DNA from: B46-G9 sp964548365 | GTDB taxonomy: Bacteria > Desulfobacterota > DSM-4660 > Desulfatiglandales > Desulfatiglandaceae | Direction of reading: 5' to 3' | Length of the DNA stretch: 64,000 nucleotides | Assembly (NCBI GenBank): GCA_964548365.1 | Contig: CAZJRD010000002.1 | Span: forward strand, 62,001-126,000 | In this document: positions 8,130 to 17,422 of the stretch, one piece after another | Layout of the letters: every line of letters begins with the position of its first letter | Numbering within the stretch: position 1 is the stretch's first letter | Made by a program: the position numbers and the translations under genes | The notes under the pieces: model-generated | Database searches by the model: none | What the model was told of the DNA's origin: nothing | What the model saw: the letters and a program-made list of their open reading frames with translations, nothing else

Positions 8130-9704
8130 CTATTTCTTCTCCAGACGTAAAGCCTCAACAGGATCGAGCCTTGAGATACGGGAGAGTATCTTGTTCGCTT
8201 CCTGTTTCGATCCCTCTTTTGGATCAGCCTCAAAACCCCTGTACGCTGTTTTCAGAGCCTTGATGGCAAGGCTGGCGTCCCACTCCTCGAGCCGATAGAT
8301 CTCCAGGATATCCAGAATATCCTCCAGGTGCGGGATGGCAAGTCCTGTTTTCTTGGCGCGGATCAGGACCTCTGAGAGGGCCATTCGCCAGAGGAGCTTT
8401 TCTCTGGGACAAGCGCTGTTTTGCAGTCCCTGCTGCAGCAGTTGGGTTGCCTCGGCCGTCTTCTTCTTCCTGGCCAGGGCCATGGTTTTTTGAATGACCT
8501 GGTCCTGGGTTTCTCTTTCTCCGCCAGATCCGGCGGAATCAAGTGGGCCTGCGGGTTCCGCCCCACCACCGGACCCGAATCGGATGTTCCCGATCCATTG
8601 CGTGGTATCGTTGTCTGCCAGCGGCGCTCCGTCTGAAAATGAGAGGCCCACAAGTTCCGGAAAACGATGGAGGAGAAGGGCCGTTTCCTGGCCGATGGCG
8701 CTCTGGGCTTCCTGGTACTGGTCCCCCATGTTGCCGAGTCCTTCCCAGCTGAAGCGATTGAGATCAAGCCAGAAAACGGACTGGAGCAGGCTTGTCTCCG
8801 CCAGCTTGACCAGGACCTCCCAGTTTCCGGCTTCCCGGAGATTATTTAAATCGGCAAGAACCTGGGGGGATGGGGGAGGGATCATGGTCTTCCCGTCCGT
8901 GGCAGGGGGAATGGATGCCACTGATGCCCAGGCAATGAACCGCGTCCATCTGTAGGGCGCCGGGTTCCCGATATTTGATTCCCTGAGGTGCAGGGCCGCA
9001 TTCCGAATGTCCTGGAGTCCGAGGCGGAATACCTTCTGAGCATCCTCGTCCGAGGCGATACTCTCGGGCGCTGGAGAGGCTGGTTGTTTTACCTGCTGGG
9101 GTTGGGGGTGGGCTCCTGAATCTTCTTGCCCGGCTTTTTTCGGTGTTTCCGTTTTGCCCGCTTTCTCGGCCGTGCCGGGGATCATGTCCACAAATCGCTC
9201 AATCCCCCGCACCGAAGGCGGTTCATCCAGATACTCTTTCAGCAGCCGGTCTACCCTTCCCAGCGCCTCTCTGAGTTCTTCAATCTTTTCCGGGGGGAGT
9301 GGATCCGGCTTCAACTGCTCCAAAACGGAGGTACTTTTCTCGAGCCACCATTCGATAGCCCCGATGCGTCCTCTGAGACGCTTCTTGGGCGGGAAGAGGT
9401 CCTCCCAGAAAGATTCCAGGAGGTCTCCATAGATCTGCAGGCCGACAGACAGACCGTCGATTTTCCGTGTATGAATGAGTGCAACAGCCAGATAGCTGGC
9501 AACAAGGAGATCCTTGGACTTGCCGGCAAGTATCGCTGTAGAGATTTTTATGATTTTTTCCCAGTCAAAAGAGCCGGAGGAAGTGGGTGAAGAGAGCTTG
9601 TCGATTTCTGCCTGCAGTTCATCAAATTCCGGTTCATAGCGGATATCGATGCCCGTCGGGCTTTTCTGGTCAATTCCTTCCTTACCCAGCAACAGCAGAT
9701 CCAT
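8130..9704 (-). CDS. tssA: T6SS cap/chaperone protein TssA (ImpA N-terminal and VasJ-like)
   Basis: 524-residue TssA. The N-terminal ImpA domain is clear: IDIRYEPEFDELQAEIDKL (residues about 19-37) then DWEKIIKISTAILAGKSKDLLVASYLAVAL and LFPPKKRLRGRIGAIEWWLEKS. A proline-rich linker near residues 190-215 precedes a middle region (RWTRFIAWASVASIPPA), and the C-terminal helical region carries WLDLNRFSWEGLGNMGDQYQEA, as in VasJ-type TssA. TssA primes tube and sheath assembly and may stay at the distal end. The stop of tagF abuts the start codon, so the pair is probably coupled. Confidence 0.88.
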   Translation of the reverse strand: MDLLLLGKEGIDQKSPTGIDIRYEPEFDELQAEIDKLSSPTSSGSFDWEKIIKISTAILAGKSKDLLVASYLAVALIHTRKIDGLSVGLQIYGDLLESFWEDLFPPKKRLRGRIGAIEWWLEKSTSVLEQLKPDPLPPEKIEELREALGRVDRLLKEYLDEPPSVRGIERFVDMIPGTAEKAGKTETPKKAGQEDSGAHPQPQQVKQPASPAPESIASDEDAQKVFRLGLQDIRNAALHLRESNIGNPAPYRWTRFIAWASVASIPPATDGKTMIPPPSPQVLADLNNLREAGNWEVLVKLAETSLLQSVFWLDLNRFSWEGLGNMGDQYQEAQSAIGQETALLLHRFPELVGLSFSDGAPLADNDTTQWIGNIRFGSGGGAEPAGPLDSAGSGGERETQDQVIQKTMALARKKKTAEATQLLQQGLQNSACPREKLLWRMALSEVLIRAKKTGLAIPHLEDILDILEIYRLEEWDASLAIKALKTAYRGFEADPKEGSKQEANKILSRISRLDPVEALRLEKK

Positions 9705-10457
9705 TCAGTTGCTCCTCTCGTTTTCCGTGGGATTTTCCGCCCAGAGCCGTTCAAAATCGTCAACAGCCAGGGCCCGCCGGGCCATGAAAAGATGGGACGA
9801 TTCTCCCCCGGCAGTACCCATGAAAACGATGACCGGTAGTTCCTTGACGTGGTTTCTGCAAAGACGGTGCCAGGCAAGAATATGCATCTTCTGGTCCTGG
9901 GCCGGGAGGGGTTCCAGTTGCACGGAAAAAATGTCTCCCGGTACAAAATTCTCTATCAACCCACGGGAAGGTGAAGACGTGTACGTGGAAAAATCCGTTG
10001 TCGAGAAATCTTCCCACCGCGGAGCCGGAATCCGCATCCCGTAAAGATCCTGTTCCAGCCCTTGAAAAGTCTTGTACATGCGTGTTGAAAAGGACTCCAT
10101 CTGACCCCAGGTGGTCTCGCAAGCCAGGGGCAGGAGATCCCAGTGCTCTTCCCATCCATCCAGCTCCCCCGTCCCCATGATGAGGAGAGGATACGGTCGG
10201 CCGATGTCATCACAACTATCCTTCAGCAGCCCGCAGGCAACACTGTTTTTTCTTCCGCCCCTCGCCCAAAATCTCCATGAATGGAGGGAGGTCATCTCGT
10301 TTCTGCGGAGTCTTTCTTCGTATCCCTTCTCCATCCATTGGGAAAGGGCCTCGAAAAGGGGAAAGGCTACCCCTGCCTCCATAAAATCCCTGACCGCCGG
10401 GTGTTTGCCGACCGCAGCCCAGTGCCAGCCGGTTATTGGTTTACTTGTGTCGCGCAT
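9705..10457 (-). CDS. tagF: T6SS-associated protein TagF (ImpM family)
   Basis: 250 residues. The motif VGKHPAVRDFMEAGV near residues 16-30 is the TagF/ImpM signature (usually GKLPSRGDFV), followed by a tryptophan-rich beta region and YPLLIMGTGELDG. In Pseudomonas TagF is a post-translational repressor acting in the threonine phosphorylation network upstream of Fha/PpkA; whether that applies here is inference, but it fits the presence of putative phospho-threonine motifs in the first gene of this operon. No PppA-like phosphatase domain is fused to it. Overlaps the tssM end by 25 bases. Confidence 0.85.
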   Translation of the reverse strand: MRDTSKPITGWHWAAVGKHPAVRDFMEAGVAFPLFEALSQWMEKGYEERLRRNEMTSLHSWRFWARGGRKNSVACGLLKDSCDDIGRPYPLLIMGTGELDGWEEHWDLLPLACETTWGQMESFSTRMYKTFQGLEQDLYGMRIPAPRWEDFSTTDFSTYTSSPSRGLIENFVPGDIFSVQLEPLPAQDQKMHILAWHRLCRNHVKELPVIVFMGTAGGESSHLFMARRALAVDDFERLWAENPTENERSN

Positions 10458-13400
10458 GATGCGATTTCCACCGGGACCCTTCCCGGAGCGGATCCCAGGA
10501 GCCCAATTATCGATTTATTACCCTGGAATCGGAAATTGGCTTTAATGTATTCGACGCCCACCCTTTTGAGATCGGCCTCGTGCTCAGGAAATTCCTGCCT
10601 GCGAAACACCCTTTGTCCTGTCTTGAAATCCAGGAGAAACTTTGGGAAGGCATATGAGCCCGTGTATCTTTTCACCAGTTCGATATTGCCCACTTCGATC
10701 CTGAAAAGCACATCGCCGCAGGAGTCGGGAGACCATGTAAAGGTCTTCCGAACCGGATACTGGTAGTTATCGAGCTTCTGGGTGGTGTCTCCACACTGGA
10801 GTTCAAGATGGGTCGCCTGGGGACGCAGGCTGGCTCCTTTGTTTGCATCCGTGGGGAGGCCCTTAATGGTGACCTTGTATTGTGCCTTCACAGCCCTTCT
10901 TTGTGTGATCCCCTTGGTGAGGAACTTGAGGAACGGTTCTCCGAAGGGGATGTAGCCGCCGAGTGCACGTTTCGGGTAATATCCTTTTCTAAGGCTGCGG
11001 CTCAGGAAAGGAGCGGCCGGGCCTTTCACGAACCTGGTGGTAAGGCCGGCCTCTCCCAGGAGGATTTTCTGTAAGGTTCTCTGGTCACGGATTCCCTGTA
11101 TCTCCACCAGGACATCCTTTTCCCATCTTGCCTGGAGATAGCAAGCCGTCTCGGAAATCACAAAATCACGAATCATGGTAAGGGGCCCTGCAAAAAGGGC
11201 CCAGTACATTTCTTCGCCTTCCTTCCCGGTGCCCGTCAATGTCTTCAGCCGGGAGATGGCCTGGTTTGCCAGGAAAAAAGAGGATTTTCCGGCGACCGGA
11301 TCTTCCCCGAAAAGCTGGGTCGCGTCCTGATAGGCCACATTCCGGGATTCTGCCACCGGACCAAGCTGTTTGAGTCCATCCTCGTAGGCCAGAAAGGCCT
11401 TTCCGCCTTTCAGCTGGCTCTCCATGCTTTTGCTCTTTCCGGTCGCGCGCAGGGTCCTCTTGATGGTGGAGATCAATCGTTTCCCTTTGGGGAGGGCCTT
11501 CCCCAGGGCGCTTTTGCCCTTCATGCTCTTGATCTGTGCCGCCTGGGTCTTCAGATCCTGAAAGTCAAATATGCGTTCAACCCACGGAGGAAGTTGCTTT
11601 TCTGTGCTGTATCCCTGCAGCTCCGCATCCATCCTGTCCAGGAGCGCAAAATAGGGGGCACCGTTTTCAGATGCCCTGGCCACCATCTGCTGCCGTTCAT
11701 TCTGCTGTTTGAGCCGCTTGCTTCCTGCTGGGAAACTGGCGCCGAACCGGTACCACGACTCCAGGTAGGCGGACTTGTACCAGGTTTCAAAATCGATTTT
11801 TTGCCGGGCGATCATGGGGGGGCCGGGATCGGGCAAGGCTGATTCCAGCTCATTCATAAAATCAGCGATGGCCTTCTTTCCCGCGCGGGTAAACGCGGGC
11901 TGGACCATGTTCGTATCCTCTACGGGATTGGTCCCGCCCCAGAAATCTTCCAGAGTGACCGGCGGGATCTTCTCCTGGTCATTGGCCCAGGCCACAAGCC
12001 ATCTTAAATCGCTGTCTTTGAGCTGGACAATGTGGGCGAGCCATTTCTGGAGACCGATCATCTCCTTGTTCAGCGCAGTGGTATTGTGATCCCAGGTCAG
12101 GTAGTAGAGATAGAGCTGCGCTAGCTTCCCTTTTATTTCCGGCAGAAGGTCCCGGTCACCCTGAAACATGACTGCCTCATAGGGAGGGATGGGCATGTTT
12201 CCAAGGGCCAGTAGGTCCGCACCCTGCAGCCGGGAGTGGAGGAGATTGATCCTGCGTACCAGGTACGCTATGTTTCTGCTCAATGTTTGGTCGTCTGTGC
12301 TGGCGGAAAAGCCGGCCATCTCTTTTGTCAGCAGGTCGTCAAGGGGAGCCATGAAGCCTTTTCGAAACTGCAGGCAGTATTTGGCTTTGAGCCTGGCTTC
12401 TACGGCCTCGCTTTCGTCGAGCCCAAACCTAGGCATCCACCAGCCCTCGTTTCGTTTTTCCACCTTGGCAACGGCCTTTTTGAACCGGTCCAGAACACCA
12501 AGGTCCGCGAGGATCTCTCCTTTCAGGACAGGAGGGGTCTTGAATTCACCGGAAACACCCCTGAGGGTACTGAGGTTCTTGACGAATGAAAAGCTGAGCA
12601 GCCCGCAGACCGCTATTGCCAATGCCACCCAAGAGGTGAGGCCGAGATTTCTGGTAAGACGGCTCCATTCGAGGGCCTTCATGGTGGGGGCAAAGATCCC
12701 GCGGTCGGCGGGGAGGATCTTGGCAAAGAAGTCGTGCAGAAAAAGCCCCTTGTTCGTCCCGGGAAGCACCTCTTTTTCCTCGATAAGCCCAAGGGTTTTG
12801 AGAAAATGGGAATAGGGGGTCCCCTCCTGGCGGCCGCTGCTGAAAAACAGGCCCCGCATGAGCGGGGTTTCCTGGTAGGGGTTTTCCTGGGACAAACCCT
12901 GCAAAAAGGAGGTCAGGCCCGGCCTCAGTCGTTCAAATTCCTCGGGAAAGAGCAGGAGCCCCGGATCCGCGGATTGATCCTTTTTTTCGTGGAGAAGCAA
13001 AAGCCGGAGTTGCCGCAACCGTTCACCCAGTGAATCCATGACCTTATTTTGAAAGGCGCTGACATCTGTGGAAAATGCCTCGTTGATGGAGCCCATTGGC
13101 TGTGCAAGGGCACCTTCGGGGAGTTGTCCGCAGAACTGGGTCATGCCCTGTATCAGGTCGCATTTGGTGACCAGCACGTAGATGGGGAACTTAGCACCCA
13201 GGGCGAGCATGAGTTCATCGATCCTGCGTCTGATGTGGATACCGTCCTGCTCGAGCACCTGGGAGGTGTCTACCATGAGTTTATCCGCAGCGACGGAAAT
13301 GATGAGCCCGTTGAGCGGCTCTTTCTTCCGGTACTTGACGAGAAGATTAAGGAATTTATTCCACTCATCCTTGTCCCTGCCCTCGTCCACGGGAATGGCA

Positions 13401-13933
13401 TATCTTCCGGCCGTGTCTATAATAACCGCTTCATCAAAGAACCACCAGTCACAATTCTTGGTTCCCGAGATGCCTGATGCCTGAATTTCTCCGGCAAAAG
13501 GGGAGGATAACCTGGCGCTCTTGATAGCGGTTGTCTTGCCTGAGCCGCTTTCCCCAATCACCATGTACCAGGGAAGCACATAGAGGGGATTCCCAAATTT
13601 CCGCAGGTGGGAATGGCGCAGGGTCTCCACTGCCTCTTTCCAGCGCTCCTGGAGGGCCTTTGACTGTTGTTTTTCCTTGTCGCTCAGGCCCTTGAGACGA
13701 CGGTTGTCCTGCTCCACGATCTGGTTCACGAATTGCTGCTCGTGTTTCCTGGTCAGCATCTTCTTGAGGAAGAGGAACCCGATAAAGAGCCCCACCAGGC
13801 CCAGCAAGATAAAGAAGCCTGTCCACCACGGCCAGTCAAGACCGAGAACCACGCCGAAACTGATAAGGAGAACAAGCGCACAGACGAGTAATATCAGGCA
13901 TACCTTGGCAATTTTCAGAAGCAGCTGTTTCAT
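10433..13933 (-). CDS. tssM: T6SS membrane-complex protein TssM (IcmF/VasK)
   Basis: 1166-residue inner-membrane protein. Two N-terminal membrane helices (residues about 6-30 and 37-57), a cytoplasmic NTPase-like domain with Walker A GESGSGKTTA (about 127-136), then a third membrane helix near residue 440 (SWVALAIAVCGLLSFSFV) and a large periplasmic region ending in a beta-rich C-terminal domain that contacts TssJ. A conserved DTAGRYAIPVDEGRDKDEW segment follows the NTPase core. Walker A is intact, which is not the case in every TssM. Forms the membrane complex with TssL and TssJ, both encoded just upstream. Confidence 0.95.
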   Translation of the reverse strand: MKQLLLKIAKVCLILLVCALVLLISFGVVLGLDWPWWTGFFILLGLVGLFIGFLFLKKMLTRKHEQQFVNQIVEQDNRRLKGLSDKEKQQSKALQERWKEAVETLRHSHLRKFGNPLYVLPWYMVIGESGSGKTTAIKSARLSSPFAGEIQASGISGTKNCDWWFFDEAVIIDTAGRYAIPVDEGRDKDEWNKFLNLLVKYRKKEPLNGLIISVAADKLMVDTSQVLEQDGIHIRRRIDELMLALGAKFPIYVLVTKCDLIQGMTQFCGQLPEGALAQPMGSINEAFSTDVSAFQNKVMDSLGERLRQLRLLLLHEKKDQSADPGLLLFPEEFERLRPGLTSFLQGLSQENPYQETPLMRGLFFSSGRQEGTPYSHFLKTLGLIEEKEVLPGTNKGLFLHDFFAKILPADRGIFAPTMKALEWSRLTRNLGLTSWVALAIAVCGLLSFSFVKNLSTLRGVSGEFKTPPVLKGEILADLGVLDRFKKAVAKVEKRNEGWWMPRFGLDESEAVEARLKAKYCLQFRKGFMAPLDDLLTKEMAGFSASTDDQTLSRNIAYLVRRINLLHSRLQGADLLALGNMPIPPYEAVMFQGDRDLLPEIKGKLAQLYLYYLTWDHNTTALNKEMIGLQKWLAHIVQLKDSDLRWLVAWANDQEKIPPVTLEDFWGGTNPVEDTNMVQPAFTRAGKKAIADFMNELESALPDPGPPMIARQKIDFETWYKSAYLESWYRFGASFPAGSKRLKQQNERQQMVARASENGAPYFALLDRMDAELQGYSTEKQLPPWVERIFDFQDLKTQAAQIKSMKGKSALGKALPKGKRLISTIKRTLRATGKSKSMESQLKGGKAFLAYEDGLKQLGPVAESRNVAYQDATQLFGEDPVAGKSSFFLANQAISRLKTLTGTGKEGEEMYWALFAGPLTMIRDFVISETACYLQARWEKDVLVEIQGIRDQRTLQKILLGEAGLTTRFVKGPAAPFLSRSLRKGYYPKRALGGYIPFGEPFLKFLTKGITQRRAVKAQYKVTIKGLPTDANKGASLRPQATHLELQCGDTTQKLDNYQYPVRKTFTWSPDSCGDVLFRIEVGNIELVKRYTGSYAFPKFLLDFKTGQRVFRRQEFPEHEADLKRVGVEYIKANFRFQGNKSIIGLLGSAPGRVPVEIASCATQVNQ

Positions 13934-13934
13934 A

Positions 13935-14612
13935 TTACGGCACCATACTCATGAAGTTATCCGCCACATTTCCCAGGATGAATCGGTAAATCCAGAAGAG
14001 AAGCCCGAAAAGGACCACAGGACCGATCAGGGAAACAAGGACCGTTGGGTTGAACCTGCTCTTCCTCCCGGAGGAGACGGCCACATCGGCACTCGCGGGA
14101 TAGGCATCGGGGAACAGATTTTCTTTTTCAATGGAGGGAATGCCGATGGAACTCCCTGCCAGGAGCTTCAGGTTTGACGTCTTCAGTTGATCCAGGAGAA
14201 AGTCATCTCCTTCATTGCAATACCTGCCCTTGAACCCCATCGCGAGACAGAGATAGAATATTTCACGTACGTCGTGCTGCTGCAACCCCAGGGAGTTCAG
14301 CTTTTCATAGAAAAGCTCACCGGCAGCTGCAGTGGAATAATAAAGCCGCTGGAGCGGTTCCCTCTGCCACTCCGGCTTTCCTTGCCACGAAGAACTGAGG
14401 ATACCTTCATCCACCCACGCGCAGACGGCGAACCGGGCCAGATCAAAATCTACGTCCGAAATTCCGGCCCCTTTCGCATTGGTTTCGGCTTCCGACAGGA
14501 GCCGCTGGATGTCCGTCCGAACCTTGTCAAACGGAGTTTCTCGCTGATCCGCGGCTTTCAGGAAGTATATAACATAGGCAATGAGTTCCGAAAAACAGTC
14601 GGTCAGTCGCAT
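13935..14612 (-). CDS. tssL: T6SS membrane-complex protein TssL (DotU family, no OmpA domain)
   Basis: 225 residues from the ATG at 14610-14612, chosen because GGGAGG lies nine bases upstream and the family begins here (MRLTDCFSELIAYVIYFLKA); an in-frame upstream extension would run into tssK. The DotU fold is shown by the FAVCAWVDEGILSS helix and REIFYLCLAMGFKGRY. One C-terminal membrane helix (about residues 190-212) anchors it. No peptidoglycan-binding OmpA extension is present, so peptidoglycan anchoring must come from elsewhere or be absent. Confidence 0.92.
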   Translation of the reverse strand: MRLTDCFSELIAYVIYFLKAADQRETPFDKVRTDIQRLLSEAETNAKGAGISDVDFDLARFAVCAWVDEGILSSSWQGKPEWQREPLQRLYYSTAAAGELFYEKLNSLGLQQHDVREIFYLCLAMGFKGRYCNEGDDFLLDQLKTSNLKLLAGSSIGIPSIEKENLFPDAYPASADVAVSSGRKSRFNPTVLVSLIGPVVLFGLLFWIYRFILGNVADNFMSMVP

Positions 14613-14614
14613 GC

Positions 14615-16006
14615 TCAAGACCTCCCTACAACCATCATTTCGCACTTGAGGTCTTCCGGGGCATCGTCCCAGTAGAGGGCGATATTGTGCCCCTTTTCCA
14701 CGGGCGACCACTGGTCGGAATGATGATCAGTCTGAAAATAAAGGGAATGGGATCGGCGGGGTAATTCCTGGGGCGGAACCGCCAGATGTTCCATGCCAAC
14801 TCCCGGCAATGCCCGCGCGATGAGGATAGGCAGAGATTCACGGGCTCCCAGTTTTACGACGGCCTTTACGGACTGAAGCACCCCCGCGGGATCTGCATCG
14901 GTCTCCAGCACCAGGTAGAAGCGGTTCCGGCCCTCGAAAATGGCGGGTGGAAGTTCAGCAGCAAAATACGTGCCGTCGAAGACAAGGCGAATTACGTATT
15001 CCGGCCCGGAAGTGATGGCATCAAGCAATTGGGTGATCAGGGACTGGGCGGAGCGGAAGCATCCACCAAGATTGTGGTGGTCATAGGTCTGGAGCAGGGC
15101 GGAGCCGTCTGCGGCGTCCCCCAGGACGTTGACCTGGTCGGAAAAGGAGGACAATTCCCCGATGAGCTGGCGCAAGAGTCCGAAAACGTGCCAGGGATGG
15201 ACCTGGGGGGATTCCAGGAAGTGATAGAGGAGGGGAACATAGCGGTTCAGTGACCGGAGGGCGAGCACAAAAACCATATCCCGGGTGCCGAACTCGGCAG
15301 TGTGCACTCCTTTCTGGGTCTTGTATTCTTCAAGCTGTCGGGCCCGGCTCGCGAGCTGGTCCCTGATTTCCTTTACCAGCAGGAGCAGGTTCTCCGAGCT
15401 GTTCATGTTCAAACTGGGAGGGACATACCGCTCCGAGAGTTTGAGGTCCTCGCCCTGTCTCTCGATTTGGGCGATTGGAATCAGCAGGTAATCCCCCAGT
15501 TGATCCTTTTCCGTTTCCCAGAATATCCGCAGGACGAAATGCAGACTCTTGACCTGGGCCTTTGGACCGGGCTGATAGAGATCCCCCATTTCATCCGGGT
15601 CCGTCTTTGTCACAAACCGGGTGGCTGCCTGGCCGATGCCCTGCAATGCCGGGAGCACCGTCACGTTTTCTCCTGATGCGTCCCACTTCTTCAGCCCCAG
15701 GTAGACATTCAGGGGTTTGTCTCCCTCGATCCAGTCTTCTTCAAAAGACCGTGGCTCAATAAGGCCGTTTCCCGGAACAGACACGTGGGCCCCGTCAGGG
15801 AACAGGAACTCCCCCTTGACCAGTTCGAAAGAGCGGTTGGCCAAAGCGGCACTGGAAACGTTTACCTGGGCCACTCCCCAGAGATGGGGTTCGATGAATC
15901 TCTGGTACGGCAGCAGGAGGGATTGCACGTATTGATCTTGAAGCTGAAAGTGGTGCGGCTGCAGGAAAAGACCCTGGTGCCAGAACAGTGGTTTTCTGGT
16001 TTCCAA
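14615..16006 (-). CDS. tssK: T6SS baseplate-to-membrane adaptor TssK
   Basis: 463 residues. Opening KPLFWHQGLFLQPHHFQLQD is the unmistakable TssK signature (W..G..L.PQHFQ), and the remainder follows the family, with the late SLYFQTDHHSDQWSPVEKGHNIALYWDD block typical of its C-terminal domain. The start is a TTG (16004-16006) with AAAGGGG seven bases upstream; no ATG in this frame would preserve the conserved opening. TssK trimers link the TssEFG wedge to TssL/TssM. Ends two bases before tssL. Confidence 0.94.
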   Translation of the reverse strand: METRKPLFWHQGLFLQPHHFQLQDQYVQSLLLPYQRFIEPHLWGVAQVNVSSAALANRSFELVKGEFLFPDGAHVSVPGNGLIEPRSFEEDWIEGDKPLNVYLGLKKWDASGENVTVLPALQGIGQAATRFVTKTDPDEMGDLYQPGPKAQVKSLHFVLRIFWETEKDQLGDYLLIPIAQIERQGEDLKLSERYVPPSLNMNSSENLLLLVKEIRDQLASRARQLEEYKTQKGVHTAEFGTRDMVFVLALRSLNRYVPLLYHFLESPQVHPWHVFGLLRQLIGELSSFSDQVNVLGDAADGSALLQTYDHHNLGGCFRSAQSLITQLLDAITSGPEYVIRLVFDGTYFAAELPPAIFEGRNRFYLVLETDADPAGVLQSVKAVVKLGARESLPILIARALPGVGMEHLAVPPQELPRRSHSLYFQTDHHSDQWSPVEKGHNIALYWDDAPEDLKCEMMVVGRS

Positions 16007-16121
16007 TGTTATGCCCCTTTGTTAGGATAAGTGTTCAAGAGCCGTCCTGATTTCCCCTGGGGGCAGGACATACCGCCTTAAAAACGCAAGAATGTTGTCT
16101 GTGGCCGGAAGGCCGTGAAGC

Positions 16122-16676
16122 CTACTTCTCTCCGGGAGTTGTCTTTGAAATCACTTTTTTGATCTGCTGTCCTCCCAGAAGGATGTCAAGCACGAGGGGC
16201 CCCGGTTTTTGCACCTTGGTGCGGGAAATAATCCCTTTCTTCTCCACGAGCACCGGTATATTGAAGAGCCGTATCATGTTCTCCTTTTTCATCAGGGAAT
16301 ACCCGGCAACCAGGCCCACATATTTTGTTCCTTCGGCCCTGTCCAGCTGGACTGATGTGGCCTGACCGGGCCGCATGATCAGCCGCTTGATATTGGTGAC
16401 ACTGGGGTCAAATTGGCTGCATTCAAGGAGCTTGTAGAGACCGTCTTGGTCTCCCGTGAGCTGGTGGAATGCGTTGGGGTCCTTGAGTTGATAGAGGCAG
16501 AGGAGCAGGGTGTGGGGACTTCCTTCGTAGGTATTGAGGTCCGGGGCCGCCTGTAATTTGAGCTGGATGTCGCCTTTCCCGTACACGAAGTCAGGAGGAG
16601 GCAGGGGTTTGCTTGCACAGGAACAGATGAAGAACAAGCCTGCTGTGATCATGATGCCAATACTCAGTTTTTTCAT
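16122..16676 (-). CDS. tssJ: T6SS outer-membrane lipoprotein TssJ
   Basis: 184-residue lipoprotein. Signal peptide of 19 residues with a lipobox ending at ICS-C20, followed by the short-strand VasD/Lip domain with a preserved LLLCLYQLKDPNAFHQLTGDQDGLYKLLEC stretch, the standard TssJ hallmark (YQL..P..F). A C-terminal LDILLGGQQIKKV follows. Anchored in the outer membrane and binds the TssM periplasmic domain. Its ATG overlaps the upstream gene's TGA by four bases. About 115 bases after it, up to tssK, hold no gene. Confidence 0.92.
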   Translation of the reverse strand: MKKLSIGIMITAGLFFICSCASKPLPPPDFVYGKGDIQLKLQAAPDLNTYEGSPHTLLLCLYQLKDPNAFHQLTGDQDGLYKLLECSQFDPSVTNIKRLIMRPGQATSVQLDRAEGTKYVGLVAGYSLMKKENMIRLFNIPVLVEKKGIISRTKVQKPGPLVLDILLGGQQIKKVISKTTPGEK

Positions 16677-17422
16677 TTCGTTTCTCCTTTTCCTTGATAC
16701 AATCGCTGACAGATTCTTTCAAATTCCCTCATCAGGGCCTCTGTGAGGAGACCTGTCTCCAGCCAATGCCTGAGGGTCTGGTGTTTGTCCTGGTAAATGT
16801 CGAAGAGTTCAGCCTTGCGAAGTGGTCCGAATTTGAGCTTCCCTTCTGCCGATGCTTCGATTTTTTTGGGATCCAGCTCTCCGAGGATTTCCTTCATCTT
16901 GGTCATGGCTGCATCCTGGAATGCCTGGTGGGCGATGGCGAAGGCCTCCTTGATCTGGTCAACGTAACTCTCCAGGGATTTGGATTCATCCTCCTGTCCC
17001 AGCTGAGAGCCGATGACAAAGCGTATGGTTTCCGTGCCGGAAACCCTTCCCATGAGCGTCGCATTAATGCCTGTGATCAGCTCGTTCAGGGAATCGAAGA
17101 CCGTGTTCAGGGATGTGGCCAGCCGTTCGATGACCTGTTCGGAGGCGATATCCACCTCCCCGACTCGTTCCCCCAGGAGCATGGAAAACAGCTTCGCCAC
17201 GAGGTTCGTATCGAGATCCTTTTCCTTGGCGCCGATGCCGCGGTCTTTCTGAAATTTCGCTATGAGGTGGTCCAGTGCTTTCACCCTTTTTTCAGGGGAG
17301 AGGGAACCAAACTCTTTTTCAAGATATGCTTCAACAACCATTTCGGCGTTTGGCCCTGCTTCGCGAACCATTTTTCTGACCTCTGCGGCCAAAACCGGTG
17401 TTGAAGTCGCGTTCGCTGTCAT
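16673..17422 (-). CDS. T6SS accessory protein resembling the C-terminal domain of FHA proteins (TagH/ImpI), lacking FHA
   Basis: 249 residues, soluble, helical, no signal peptide. The segment LESYVDQIKEAFAIAHQAFQDAAMTKMKEILGELDPKKIEA (residues about 146-186) followed by an aromatic-rich helix ending IYQDKHQTLRHWLETGL resembles the C-terminal domain found after the FHA domain in T6SS FHA proteins (pattern: Ala-Phe-x-Asp-Leu then H-Q, then L-x-x-LDP). This is pattern recall, not a search result. The N-terminal 100 residues do not look like an FHA domain (no GR..S.H motif). It overlaps its neighbours on both sides by four bases, so it is tightly co-translated with tssJ and the Cys-rich Thr-motif protein. 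Confidence 0.5.
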   Translation of the reverse strand: MTANATSTPVLAAEVRKMVREAGPNAEMVVEAYLEKEFGSLSPEKRVKALDHLIAKFQKDRGIGAKEKDLDTNLVAKLFSMLLGERVGEVDIASEQVIERLATSLNTVFDSLNELITGINATLMGRVSGTETIRFVIGSQLGQEDESKSLESYVDQIKEAFAIAHQAFQDAAMTKMKEILGELDPKKIEASAEGKLKFGPLRKAELFDIYQDKHQTLRHWLETGLLTEALMREFERICQRLYQGKGETK

